Shown piece by piece: positions 20,256-28,717 of a DNA stretch of 64,000 nucleotides. The DNA lies in assembly GCA_014190235.1 (NCBI GenBank), contig BJGC01000005.1, positions 41,989-105,988 of the forward strand, in the 5' to 3' direction. This stretch comes from Actinomycetes bacterium. GTDB taxonomy: Bacteria > Actinomycetota > Acidimicrobiia > Acidimicrobiales > Ilumatobacteraceae. Every line of letters starts with the position of its first letter. The stretch's first letter is position 1. The position numbers and the translations under genes were made by a program. Under the pieces are notes generated by a model. The model was not told the DNA's origin, searched no databases, and saw only the letters and a list, made by a program, of their open reading frames with translations.

Positions 20256-22520
20256 ATGGCCGTAACAGCTGGCACCCCACAAGAACTTGTCGATCGTGTC
20301 TACGCGTCACTTCCGAGCAACTCTGCGCTTGGCCGCACGAGACTCGGGCGTCCACTCACTCTGACGGAAAAGATTTTAATCAACCACCTCGTCGAGCCAA
20401 CAACACAAGAGATGGAGCGTGGCCGCAGTTATGCAGACTTTGCGCCTGATCGTGTGGCAATGCAAGACGCAACAGCACAGATGGCGTTATTGCAATTCAT
20501 GACAGCAGGTTTGGCAACAACATCTGTACCAAGCACTGTTCATTGTGATCATTTGATTTTGGCAAAGACGGGCGCCAAACTCGACCTGCAAGTTGCCAAC
20601 GACTCCAACCGCGAGGTGTATGACTTCTTGCGCTCAGTGAGCGCCAAGTTTGGTGTCGGATTCTGGGGACCCGGAAGCGGAATCATTCACCAAGTAGTTC
20701 TCGAACACTATGCATTTCCGGGTGGGATGATGATCGGAACCGATAGCCACACGCCAAATGCAGGCGGACTCGGAATGGTTGCGATTGGTGTTGGCGGCGC
20801 TGACGCTGTCGATGTGATGACGGGCTTTGCATTTAATGTGCGTTGGCCAAAAGTCATTGGCGTGCATCTCACTGGTGCGTTGTCTGGTTGGTCAAGTCCA
20901 AAAGATGTCATTTTAGAAGTTGCTCGTCAACTCACTGTCGAAGGTGGCACCGGCGCAATTGTTGAGTATTACGGACCAGGCGCTGACTCAATTTCGGCAA
21001 CCGGCAAAGCAACAATCTGCAATATGGGTGCAGAGATTGGCGCAACATGCTCAGTGTTTGGATATGACTCCAACATGTCGGCATATCTGCGTGCAACAGG
21101 GCGAGCATCCATTGCAGCGGCTGCAGATCTCGTCGCTAGCGATCTTCGTGCAGACGACGGCGCAACATACGACAGCATGATCGAGATCAATCTCTCGGTA
21201 TTGACACCTCTCATCAACGGACCGCACTCCCCTGATCGCGCACATGCTGTTGGTGCAGGTGTCGGCGCTGCTGCTCGCGACAACAACTGGCCTCTCAACA
21301 TTTCTTCTGCGCTTGTTGGCTCGTGCACCAACTCGTCATATGAAGACATCACGCGTGCGGCGTCAATTGCCCGACAAGCGTCTGCTAAAGGTCTGCGCGC
21401 CAAGACTGAGTTGCTTATTACGCCAGGCAGCGAACAGATTCGCGCCACCATTGAGCGAGATGGCTTGTTGGCTGATCTTGAATCCATCGGCGCAACAGTG
21501 TTGGCCAATGCGTGCGGACCATGTATCGGCCAGTGGGAGCGTTCCGCAGATGTCAATTCTGTTCCCAACACCATCGTCAATTCATTTAATCGCAATTTTC
21601 CAAAACGAAATGACGGTTCCGCAAACACATTATCTTTTGTCACAAGTCCAGACACCGTGGTGGCACTCGCTCTTGCTGGCCGCCTTGATTTCAATCCGAT
21701 GACCGACACATTGACCGCGCCAGATGGATCACAAGTAAAACTCGATCCTCCTATCGGCGAGGTTTTGCCAGCACGTGGCTACGACGCAGGAGCCGACACA
21801 TTCATCGCGCCACCCGCAGACGGCAGTGCAATCGTCATTGAGGTCAATCCCACGAGCGAGCGACTACAGCTACTGCAACCATTTTTGGCATGGGATGGCA
21901 AGGACTATCTTGAATTGCCAATCTTGATGAAAGCGCAAGGCAAATGCACTACAGATCATATTTCTGCTGCTGGCAAGTGGCTCACCTACCGCGGTCATCT
22001 TGAAAACATTTCTGGCAACTTATTCATTGGTGTTGTCAATGCTTTTACTTCGGCCGTCGGAGAAGGACTCGACATCACGGACGGAGCAACTCGAAGTTTT
22101 CCCGACATTGCAAAACGCTATAGCCACGCAGGCATGAGATGGTGCGCAGTCGGAGATCAAAACTACGGCGAAGGCTCTTCGCGCGAGCACGCTGCGATGG
22201 AACCGCGGCTTCGTGGCGGAGTAGTTATTTTTGCGCGATCATTCGCTCGTATTCATGACACGAATCTAAAAAAACAAGGATTGATTCCTTTGACATTTGC
22301 AGATCCTGCTATTTATGATGCTCTCGAAGAATCCGACACTATTAGCGTGCTGAATCTGCCACCAGTTCCGGACAAGCCAATTAAGTGCGTCATTAATAAG
22401 TCCGATGGAACGAAAGTTGCATTTGACGCCAAGCACACATTTAGCGACGAACAAGTCGAATGGTTTAAAGCCGGCTCTGCACTCAACATCGTGCGCGCCA
22501 AAGTGGCCAGTCAAAAATAA
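20256..22520 (+). CDS. acn: Aconitate hydratase, mitochondrial-type
   Basis: TCA-cycle enzyme of 754 residues that interconverts citrate and isocitrate through a 4Fe-4S cluster. Cluster cysteines are in [10 protein letters not shown] (about residue 356) and ACGPCIG (about 419 and 422). The substrate-binding [13 protein letters not shown] is near 165 and the swivel-domain motif [10 protein letters not shown] near 640. The length and motif order match the mitochondrial-type aconitases rather than the longer AcnA or the AcnB form. It lies in a short stretch with citrate synthase and isocitrate dehydrogenase and is probably controlled by the divergent GntR protein. Confidence 0.96.
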   Translation: MAVTAGTPQELVDRVYASLPSNSALGRTRLGRPLTLTEKILINHLVEPTTQEMERGRSYADFAPDRVAMQDATAQMALLQFMTAGLATTSVPSTVHCDHLILAKTGAKLDLQVANDSNREVYDFLRSVSAKFGVGFWGPGSGIIHQVVLEHYAFPGGMMIGTDSHTPNAGGLGMVAIGVGGADAVDVMTGFAFNVRWPKVIGVHLTGALSGWSSPKDVILEVARQLTVEGGTGAIVEYYGPGADSISATGKATICNMGAEIGATCSVFGYDSNMSAYLRATGRASIAAAADLVASDLRADDGATYDSMIEINLSVLTPLINGPHSPDRAHAVGAGVGAAARDNNWPLNISSALVGSCTNSSYEDITRAASIARQASAKGLRAKTELLITPGSEQIRATIERDGLLADLESIGATVLANACGPCIGQWERSADVNSVPNTIVNSFNRNFPKRNDGSANTLSFVTSPDTVVALALAGRLDFNPMTDTLTAPDGSQVKLDPPIGEVLPARGYDAGADTFIAPPADGSAIVIEVNPTSERLQLLQPFLAWDGKDYLELPILMKAQGKCTTDHISAAGKWLTYRGHLENISGNLFIGVVNAFTSAVGEGLDITDGATRSFPDIAKRYSHAGMRWCAVGDQNYGEGSSREHAAMEPRLRGGVVIFARSFARIHDTNLKKQGLIPLTFADPAIYDALEESDTISVLNLPPVPDKPIKCVINKSDGTKVAFDAKHTFSDEQVEWFKAGSALNIVRAKVASQK

Positions 22521-22534
22521 ATCTGTGCCCAGAA

Positions 22535-22643
22535 CGGGAGAAACCCCGCATGGGGGCGCGGGGCTTCTCAACCTAAACCCAATGGAGGGGGGTCCATTTG
22601 GGGTTCTTGCCAGTGGGCAATGGGGGTAACCCACTGGTTGTAT
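22535..22643 (-). ncRNA. 6C-like small RNA with three C-rich-loop hairpins
   Basis: On the minus strand three hairpins follow one another. The first has arms CCAGTGGG/CCCACTGG (22637-22610) with five C in the loop. The second has a stem with one or two bulges (22605-22570) and a loop of exactly CCCCCC (22592-22587). The third has arms of 12 bases with one mismatch (22569-22538) and five C in the loop, followed by TTTCTCCC-type sequence as in a terminator. A good promoter lies just upstream (22678-22650). The actinobacterial 6C RNA is defined by stem-loops with C-rich loops, and in mycobacteria those loops pair with G-rich sites on mRNAs. Membership is my inference; there is no coding frame here. 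Confidence 0.7.
22538..22569. terminator. Hairpin shared by acn and the minus-strand small RNA
   Basis: GAGAAACCCCGC and GCGGGGCTTCTC pair over 11 of 12 positions around an 8-base loop, 17 bases after the aconitase stop. It can end transcription from both sides, although no long T-run follows on the plus strand. Confidence 0.6.
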
Positions 22644-22649
22644 GGGTTA

Positions 22650-22678
22650 ATTATGTACTAAATCTCGGCAACACTCAA
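22650..22678 (-). promoter_or_regulatory. Promoter of the 6C-like RNA
   Basis: On the minus strand TTGAGT (22678-22673) and CATAAT (22655-22650) are separated by exactly 17 bases, a good housekeeping-sigma match. The start would fall near 22643, just ahead of the first C-loop hairpin. Confidence 0.65.
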
Positions 22679-22689
22679 GCCGAACGGTG

Positions 22690-22704
22690 CGATAGTTGCT
22701 ATCG
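22690..22704. promoter_or_regulatory. Perfect dyad, candidate LysR binding site
   Basis: CGATAG-TTG-CTATCG is a perfect inverted repeat with ATA/TAT cores of the kind LysR proteins bind. It lies 47-61 bases upstream of the predicted small-RNA start, the usual LysR position, and about 50 bases before lysR. Five T residues follow on the plus strand, so a short terminator is the alternative reading. Confidence 0.5.
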
Positions 22705-22755
22705 TTTTTAGAGATAGGTACAGATTTCACCGCAGCCAGAAGGGCCATACCCACA

Positions 22756-23661
22756 ATGGAAATTAAGCAACTCCAGACTCTTCTGGCAATTGATGAGTAC
22801 AAAACCTTTTCGGCAGCAGCCCGTTCCTTGATGACGGTTCAATCCAACGTCTCGGCCCATATTGCCCGTCTTGAGTCAGAGCTCGGCGTAGTTCTGGTAG
22901 ACCGCCATCGCGGTGGCCTGACCGACGAAGGTGAACTCGTTGCCGAGCGAGCCCGACGCATCTTGCACGAGATAGACGACATTGGATCAGATATGTCGTC
23001 ACTTGGAGACAATGTTGCCGGTGCGTGTCGTCTCGGCAGCATCGGAACAACGGCCCGCTGGCTGATGCCAAAAATGCTGATATCGCTGAGTCGCTCACAC
23101 CCCAATGTGGCAATCACAATCTATGAGGGCGGAACGAGCACTCTTATTCCCCGACTTCTCGAAGGTCATCTCGATGCTGCAATTGTTCACCTTCCGGTTG
23201 AATCATCAGAAGTAGAAACCGTGCAACTCTTTGCTGAAGATCTTGTGCTCTTGGCGCACTCATCACATGAGCTCGCCGACCACACCACCATCTCTATTGA
23301 AGAACTCAGTCGGCACAGCATTTTACTTCCGCCTCGTGGGTCAGTACTACGGAAAATTATTGATCGAGCAGCAGCAAACAAACGTGTTGAGTTCTCGCCG
23401 CTTGCAGAGATCGATGGAGTTCGTTTAATGACGTCGCTCGCATTTGAGAACTTTGGTCCAGCAATTGTTCCCGCCACTGCGATTCCAGGATGGATTCAAG
23501 GTGATTTTGTACGCATCTCGGTGCCCGAACTCCCTCGACGAACTGTTGGATGGGTACAGCGTGTTCGGCCCCGTCCAAGTGCCCCCACCTTGGCCGTCGG
23601 TCAGGTGGCACTGGCCATTGTCAAGCAACGAGCAAACCGCCAGCCAGGCGTCTATCTCTAG
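22756..23661 (+). CDS. LysR-family transcriptional regulator
   Basis: Regulator of 301 residues from ATG 22756, with AGAAGG upstream; the conserved domain begins right at MEIKQL. The N-terminal helix-turn-helix (residues 1-60) reads AIDEYKTFSAAARSL and SNVSAHIARLESELG, followed by a linker helix and a two-lobed effector domain (about 90-290). The inducer is unknown. It is divergent from a predicted 6C-like RNA across a candidate binding dyad and is followed by an acyl-CoA carboxylase subunit, giving two plausible targets. Confidence 0.9.
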   Translation: MEIKQLQTLLAIDEYKTFSAAARSLMTVQSNVSAHIARLESELGVVLVDRHRGGLTDEGELVAERARRILHEIDDIGSDMSSLGDNVAGACRLGSIGTTARWLMPKMLISLSRSHPNVAITIYEGGTSTLIPRLLEGHLDAAIVHLPVESSEVETVQLFAEDLVLLAHSSHELADHTTISIEELSRHSILLPPRGSVLRKIIDRAAANKRVEFSPLAEIDGVRLMTSLAFENFGPAIVPATAIPGWIQGDFVRISVPELPRRTVGWVQRVRPRPSAPTLAVGQVALAIVKQRANRQPGVYL

Positions 23662-23698
23662 AGCCGCCGTGGGCTATCTAGAGGGCAATCACACCGTT

Positions 23699-23704
23699 TA
23701 GTGT
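23699..23704 (+). promoter_or_regulatory. Probable -10 hexamer of the carboxyltransferase gene
   Basis: TAGTGT ends six bases before GTG 23711; no ribosome site is visible. Confidence 0.45.
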
Positions 23705-23710
23705 GTTGTT

Positions 23711-25081
23711 GTGACACTGACGACAGACTCATCTGGTTCTGATCTCTCATTGCAACACATGGTCCCTGGTGCAGCGCACGCATCGGTTCGACAATTAAGC
23801 ACTGGTCGTCAAGTGGTGTGGCTAGACATCGAAGGATCGGTTCATCGCGGTGCATTGTCAGCAGCGGCATCAAGTGTTATTGCGCTAGCAGCCCAAACAG
23901 CACTGTCAAAAGGCCTTCCGTTTGTTGCGGTCATGGAATCTTCGGGTGCAGACATCGTCGAAGGAATTGCTGCATTGCATGGATGGGGTCTTGCCGCCAA
24001 AGCGTTAGCCGATTGTTCGGGCATTGTGCCAACAGTGTGCATCGTGTCTGGGCCAGCCGTTTCTGGACCAGCGTTACTGATCGGCCTCGCAGATTTTGTT
24101 GTCATGACCAAAGACTCTTATGCATTTGTGTCTGGTCCAGCAATGGTTGCAGACTTTACTGGCATTGCAATCTCAAACGAAGAACTGGGTGGTCCAGATG
24201 CGCACGCGCGGCATAGTGGTGCAGCAACAGCGGTTGTGCACGACATCGCTGAGGCCGTGTCGTGGGTTGAATCATTGCTGACGTACTTGCCAGACAGCGT
24301 GCACAAGATCCCCGACGTTTTGTATACACAAGATCCCGATACTCGCCGCACCCCCGAAGCTGGTGCGGTGATTCCACCCACATCAACAGGCAGTTACGAC
24401 GTGCGCAACGTGATTACAGCACTGAGCGATGATGCTGATTTCTTTGAACTACGCCCGCTGTGGGCAACCAATGTCGTGACCGGACTGACAACAATGGCTG
24501 GCTATCCGGTCGGAGTTGTTGCTAATCAACCAATGTCGTTGGCAGGCACTCTCGATATTCAGGCTTCGCAAAAAGCAGCTCGCTTCGTGTCGATGTGTGA
24601 CGCGTTTAATATCCCGATCATTACGTTGGTCGACACACCTGGCTTCTACCCCGGCAAAGACCTGGAATGGCGCGGAATGATTCGTCATGGCGCACAACTT
24701 GTCTTTGCATATGGTCGGGCCACGGTGCCACGCATTTGCGTCATCCTGCGCAAGTCCTATGGAGGCGCATACATCGTGATGGACTCTAAAGAAATGGGAA
24801 ATGATCTCTGCCTGGCGTGGCCATGGGCAGAACTCGCCGTCATGGGGGCAGGCCAAGCCGCCGCCATCTTGCAGCGTCGGGCAACACCAGAAGAAAAAGC
24901 ACTCTTTGAAGAGGACTACTCGGCCCGACTGCTGAACCCATACATCGCCGCCGAACGCGGATACGTCGATGCTGTCATTGACCCAGCCGATACTCGCACC
25001 GAGATCTGCGCCGCCCTGCATATGTTGCGCGATAAGCGCGAGAATTTAATCAAACGTAAGCACGACAACAGCCCCCTGTAA
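23711..25081 (+). CDS. Acyl-CoA carboxylase, carboxyltransferase subunit (AccD/PccB-like)
   Basis: Carboxyltransferase of 456 residues that moves CO2 from biotin to an acyl-CoA. The N-terminal half has ESSGADIVEGIAAL near residue 77 and GPAVSGPALLIGLADF near 117. The C-terminal half has DTPGFYPGKDLEWRGMI near 310 and KSYGGAYIVMDSKEMG near 345. It is shorter than usual (about 510-540), with most of the loss at the N-terminus where family members have about 60-70 extra residues. No biotin carboxylase subunit is in the window, so its partner and acyl-CoA are unknown. It lies upstream of citrate synthase but that gene has its own promoter. Confidence 0.85.
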   Translation: MTLTTDSSGSDLSLQHMVPGAAHASVRQLSTGRQVVWLDIEGSVHRGALSAAASSVIALAAQTALSKGLPFVAVMESSGADIVEGIAALHGWGLAAKALADCSGIVPTVCIVSGPAVSGPALLIGLADFVVMTKDSYAFVSGPAMVADFTGIAISNEELGGPDAHARHSGAATAVVHDIAEAVSWVESLLTYLPDSVHKIPDVLYTQDPDTRRTPEAGAVIPPTSTGSYDVRNVITALSDDADFFELRPLWATNVVTGLTTMAGYPVGVVANQPMSLAGTLDIQASQKAARFVSMCDAFNIPIITLVDTPGFYPGKDLEWRGMIRHGAQLVFAYGRATVPRICVILRKSYGGAYIVMDSKEMGNDLCLAWPWAELAVMGAGQAAAILQRRATPEEKALFEEDYSARLLNPYIAAERGYVDAVIDPADTRTEICAALHMLRDKRENLIKRKHDNSPL

Positions 25082-25092
25082 CCCAACAACTC

Positions 25093-25120
25093 TTGTCGTA
25101 CAGGCGCCATGTTCTAAACT
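25093..25120 (+). promoter_or_regulatory. Promoter of gltA
   Basis: TTGTCG (25093-25098) and TAAACT (25115-25120) are 16 bases apart, about 50 bases ahead of the citrate synthase ATG at 25171. Confidence 0.55.
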
Positions 25121-25125
25121 GTCTC

Positions 25126-25143
25126 ATGGGGAGGAAGCCCCAT
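25126..25143 (+). promoter_or_regulatory. 5'-end stem-loop of the gltA leader
   Basis: ATGGGG-AGGAAG-CCCCAT forms a perfect 6-base stem right at the predicted transcript start. Such a hairpin could stabilise the mRNA. The loop AGGAAG could also mimic a ribosome site. Confidence 0.45.
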
Positions 25144-25170
25144 TCACTTACGTCAGTAGAGGAGATCCCA

Positions 25171-26439
25171 ATGGCTGACACCATCACAATTATCGACGAT
25201 CGCACCGGAAAAAAAGTAACGGTCCCCATCACTGACGGAGTCTTTAGTTCGTCCGCACTCCGTGATCTTGACCCAAATCTTTTTATGTATGACCCTGCAT
25301 ATTTGTCTACCGCGTCGTGTGCCTCGTCAATCACTTATCTTGACGGTGACGCTGGAATCTTGCGATATCGCGGCTACCCCATCGAACAACTCGCTGAGAA
25401 CTCCACCTTTCTCGAAGTCGCATACCTTTTGATTAACGGGCAATTGCCCACAACAAAAGAACTAAGCACATGGCAGCTCAATGTCACGCACCACACCATG
25501 ATCCATGAAAACATGCGCAAGCGCTTTGTCGATGGGTTCCACTATGACGCTCATCCAATGGGAATGTTCATCTCGGCAATTGCTGCATTGGGAACTTTTT
25601 ATGATGACGCCAAAGACATCTTTGAAAAAGAGTCGTTTGACAAACAAATTCTTCGTCTTGTTGCCAAGGTTCCCACCATTGCAGCAATGTGTTACCGATT
25701 TAGCCAGGGGCTTCCATTTGTCTCCCCCAACAACGCATTGTCATACGGCGAAAACTTCTTGAACATGATGTTCCGAATCGGTGACGATTACAAGGTCGAC
25801 CCAGTGCTTGCGCGTGCCATGGACGTGTTGTTTATTTTGCATGCAGACCACGAACAAAATTGCGGAACAACTGCGATGCGCGTCGTGAGTTCTGCCAACT
25901 CCGATCCGTATACCGCCACTGCAGCAGCGGCGGCTGCGCTGTACGGTCCGCTTCATGGCGGAGCCAACGAGGCTGTTGTGCGCATGCTGACCGAGATCGG
26001 CGATGTCAGTCACGTCCCTGCCTTTATTGAAAGCGTCAAAGCTGGGAACGGCCGCCTGATGGGATTCGGACATCGTGTCTACAAAAACTTCGACCCTCGT
26101 GCCACCATCATCAAAAAAACAGCGTACGAAGTGTTCGAAGTCACCGGAATGAACCCGCTCCTTGAGGTGGCCGTTGCCCTCGAAAAAGCGGCGCTGAGCG
26201 ACGACTATTTTGTGTCGCGCAAGTTGTATCCAAATGTGGACTTTTATTCAGGACTGATCTATCAGGCACTCGGATTTCCGGTGGACATGTTTACTGTGCT
26301 GTTTGCGATTCCGCGCACTGTTGGCTGGCTCACCCACATGCAAGAACTCTTGGCAGACAAAGAACAAAAAATCAGTCGCCCACGCCAGTGGTATACCGGT
26401 GTCGACGAGCGTGCTTACACCCCTATTGCTAAACGCTAG
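25171..26439 (+). CDS. gltA: Citrate synthase
   Basis: TCA-cycle entry enzyme of 422 residues, hexameric type II family by length. Conserved parts are GDAGILRYRGYPIEQLAE near residue 60, the catalytic-histidine region LHADHEQNCGT near 230 and LHGGANEAVVRML near 270, GFGHRVYKNFDPRA near 310, and NVDFYSGLIY with the catalytic aspartate near 365. ATG 25171 has AGAGGAG upstream, which decides it over an in-frame start at 25093. Its stop shares CTAG with the facing quinone oxidoreductase gene. Confidence 0.97.
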   Translation: MADTITIIDDRTGKKVTVPITDGVFSSSALRDLDPNLFMYDPAYLSTASCASSITYLDGDAGILRYRGYPIEQLAENSTFLEVAYLLINGQLPTTKELSTWQLNVTHHTMIHENMRKRFVDGFHYDAHPMGMFISAIAALGTFYDDAKDIFEKESFDKQILRLVAKVPTIAAMCYRFSQGLPFVSPNNALSYGENFLNMMFRIGDDYKVDPVLARAMDVLFILHADHEQNCGTTAMRVVSSANSDPYTATAAAAAALYGPLHGGANEAVVRMLTEIGDVSHVPAFIESVKAGNGRLMGFGHRVYKNFDPRATIIKKTAYEVFEVTGMNPLLEVAVALEKAALSDDYFVSRKLYPNVDFYSGLIYQALGFPVDMFTVLFAIPRTVGWLTHMQELLADKEQKISRPRQWYTGVDERAYTPIAKR

Positions 26440-27419
26440 CCCGCGATATCAATCACAATTTTTCCGGTATTGCCGTTTGATGCCATGTATTCGTGCGCTG
26501 CCGCAATGTCATCTAGTTGATATCTGCGATCTATAACTGGCTGCAATACTCCAGCATCGAATAGCGGCAGCACTTCAGATGCAAAGCGTTGCGAGATAGA
26601 GATTTTTTCTTCTACGGGTCGTGCTCGCAGAACTGTGCCAATTATTGCCGCCCGCTTACCTAACAAAGCACCAACATTGAACAGCACGGGTTTGCCCGCC
26701 ATCACTCCAACTTGAATAATGCGACCCTTCGTTGCCAGTGCAGCAATATTGCGCTCTAGATAATCGCCGCCAATTACATCAAGCACAACATCAACGCCAA
26801 CGCCTGCTGTGGCAGATGCAACCTCGGCGACAAAATCTTGTGAACCGTAATCGACCACAACATCGGCTCCGAGTGCGCGACACGCCGCAACTTTGCCAGC
26901 CGAACATGTCACCACAATTCGTGCTCCGATTGCTTTGCAGATTTGAATCGCCGCCGTGCCAACTCCAGAGCCGCCAGCATGCACCAAAGCCCAGCGACCC
27001 GAGGTCAAGACGCCTTGCACGACGAGCGCATCCCATGCGGTAATGAACACCTCAGGGATTGCCGCTGCATCTGCAACCGATATACCAGTCGGGATTCGCG
27101 TTGCTTGACGCTCTGGCAATACGAGTTGTTGTGCATACCCACCGCCAGACACGATTCCCATCACAGGGTCTCCGACTTTCCAGCGACGAACATGAGCACC
27201 AACTGAACGAACGGTGCCAGAAAATTCAAGACCAGGAATCTCTATGTCGTCTGGGAACGGATTGGGATACAGACCCATTCGTTGCAATAAATCTGCGCGG
27301 TTGAGTGCGGTTGCGACAACGTCAACAGAGATCTCGTCGTTGCCTGGCACCGGCGCCACAACATCTTGGATCTCCAAAACCTCAGGACCGCCGTGTGAGC
27401 GCAACACAACTGCGCGCAT
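26436..27419 (-). CDS. Quinone oxidoreductase-like zinc-free MDR protein
   Basis: Medium-chain dehydrogenase/reductase of 327 residues close to NADPH:quinone oxidoreductases and the p53-inducible-gene-3 type. The N-terminal part has ALNRADLLQRMGLYP and PGLEFSGTV. The Rossmann motif AGGSGVGTAAIQICKAIGA is near residue 145, and there are no structural zinc cysteines. It begins four bases after the icd stop on the same strand, so the two are probably cotranscribed. The physiological substrate is not known. Confidence 0.85.
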   Translation of the reverse strand: MRAVVLRSHGGPEVLEIQDVVAPVPGNDEISVDVVATALNRADLLQRMGLYPNPFPDDIEIPGLEFSGTVRSVGAHVRRWKVGDPVMGIVSGGGYAQQLVLPERQATRIPTGISVADAAAIPEVFITAWDALVVQGVLTSGRWALVHAGGSGVGTAAIQICKAIGARIVVTCSAGKVAACRALGADVVVDYGSQDFVAEVASATAGVGVDVVLDVIGGDYLERNIAALATKGRIIQVGVMAGKPVLFNVGALLGKRAAIIGTVLRARPVEEKISISQRFASEVLPLFDAGVLQPVIDRRYQLDDIAAAHEYMASNGNTGKIVIDIAG

Positions 27420-27423
27420 GGGT

Positions 27424-28638
27424 TTATGCCATCTTTGCTTGCAAGCGACGATCGAGTGCCGCCAAGAAGTCTTCGGTGGTGAGCCATGGCTGTTCTTTAG
27501 AAATCAAGATTGCCAAGTCTTTTGTCATTTCACCTTCTTCGATTGCTTCAACACACACTGCTTCGAGTTTTTCTGCAAAATCAATCAGTGCCGCATTGTC
27601 ATCAAGTTTTCCGCGATGCATCAGACCACGTGTCCATGCATAAATTGATGCGACAGGGTTTGTCGAGGTCTTGTTGCCCTTTTGGTGCTCGCGATAATGC
27701 CGCGTGACGGTTCCGTGAGCAGCTTCTGCTTCGACAGTTTTGCCATCTGGCGTGAGCAAGACTGATGTCATGAGGCCTAGCGAACCAAACCCCTGAGCAA
27801 CCGTGTCTGACTGCACATCACCGTCATAGTTCTTGCACGCCCACAAATAACCGCCCTCCCATTTCATGGCACATGCCACCATGTCGTCAATTAAACGGTG
27901 CTCGTAGGTCAGACCGGCCTTATCAAAATCAGCCTTGAACTCTGCTTCGAAAACTTCTTCAAAAAGGTCTTTGAACCGACCGTCGTATGCCTTGAGAATT
28001 GTATTTTTTGTACTCATGTAAACCGGATAGTTACGTTGTAATCCATAACGTAACGACGCACGAGCAAAATCACGAATTGAGTCATCAAAGTTATACATTC
28101 CCATCGCCACGCCAGATCCGGTGAACTTGGCAACTTCAAGCTGGATGGGTTCGCCTTCGCCATCGGGGATCCATGACATGGTGACAGTGCCAGCACCTGG
28201 CACACGAAAATCTGTTGCCTTGTATTGATCGCCGTGAGCATGACGACCAATCACGATTGGCTTTGTCCAACCTGGCACAAGACGCGGAATATTTTTACAA
28301 ATGATCGGCTCGCGAAACACAACGCCGCCAAGAATGTTTCGAACTGTTCCGTTTGGTGATTTCCACATCTTTTTGAGTTTGAACTCTTCGACGCGTGCCT
28401 CATCTGGAGTGATCGTGGCGCACTTCACGCCCACACCATGCTTTAGAATTGCATGTGCAGAATCAATTGTGACCTGGTCATTTGTCTCATCGCGGTATTC
28501 CATACCAAGGTCGTAGTAGTCAAGCGTGATGTCGAGGTACGGCAAAATCAGACGATCTTTAATGAACTGCCAAATGATTCGGGTCATTTCGTCGCCGTCG
28601 AGTTCGACAACCGGGTGAGCAACTTTGATCTTGGACAT
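27424..28638 (-). CDS. icd: NADP-dependent isocitrate dehydrogenase, eukaryotic-like homodimer type
   Basis: TCA-cycle enzyme of 404 residues that oxidises isocitrate to 2-oxoglutarate with [24 protein letters not shown], the substrate loop [13 protein letters not shown] near residue 95, [13 protein letters not shown] near 135 and [12 protein letters not shown] near 305 match the homodimeric class found in mitochondria and some bacteria, rather than the monomeric form of many actinobacteria. ATG 28638 is preceded by AAAGGCGAC; the frame runs on to 28794 but that part is antisense to the next gene. Its product feeds GltBD. Confidence 0.96.
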   Translation of the reverse strand: MSKIKVAHPVVELDGDEMTRIIWQFIKDRLILPYLDITLDYYDLGMEYRDETNDQVTIDSAHAILKHGVGVKCATITPDEARVEEFKLKKMWKSPNGTVRNILGGVVFREPIICKNIPRLVPGWTKPIVIGRHAHGDQYKATDFRVPGAGTVTMSWIPDGEGEPIQLEVAKFTGSGVAMGMYNFDDSIRDFARASLRYGLQRNYPVYMSTKNTILKAYDGRFKDLFEEVFEAEFKADFDKAGLTYEHRLIDDMVACAMKWEGGYLWACKNYDGDVQSDTVAQGFGSLGLMTSVLLTPDGKTVEAEAAHGTVTRHYREHQKGNKTSTNPVASIYAWTRGLMHRGKLDDNAALIDFAEKLEAVCVEAIEEGEMTKDLAILISKEQPWLTTEDFLAALDRRLQAKMA

Positions 28639-28703
28639 AATGTCGCCTTTCGAGCACTTGTATGGTACTTGTACACGATAGCGCAGACTGCGCCAGCCTG
28701 CCC

Positions 28704-28709
28704 TACCAT
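28704..28709 (+). promoter_or_regulatory. Probable -10 hexamer of the acyl-CoA dehydrogenase gene
   Basis: TACCAT ends eight bases before ATG 28718 with no ribosome site between. Confidence 0.5.
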
Positions 28710-28717
28710 CAGTCCCA

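Noticed and set aside
20969..21709. 246-codon minus-strand frame inside aconitase
   Set aside because: Antisense shadow; the aconitase frame has all catalytic motifs.
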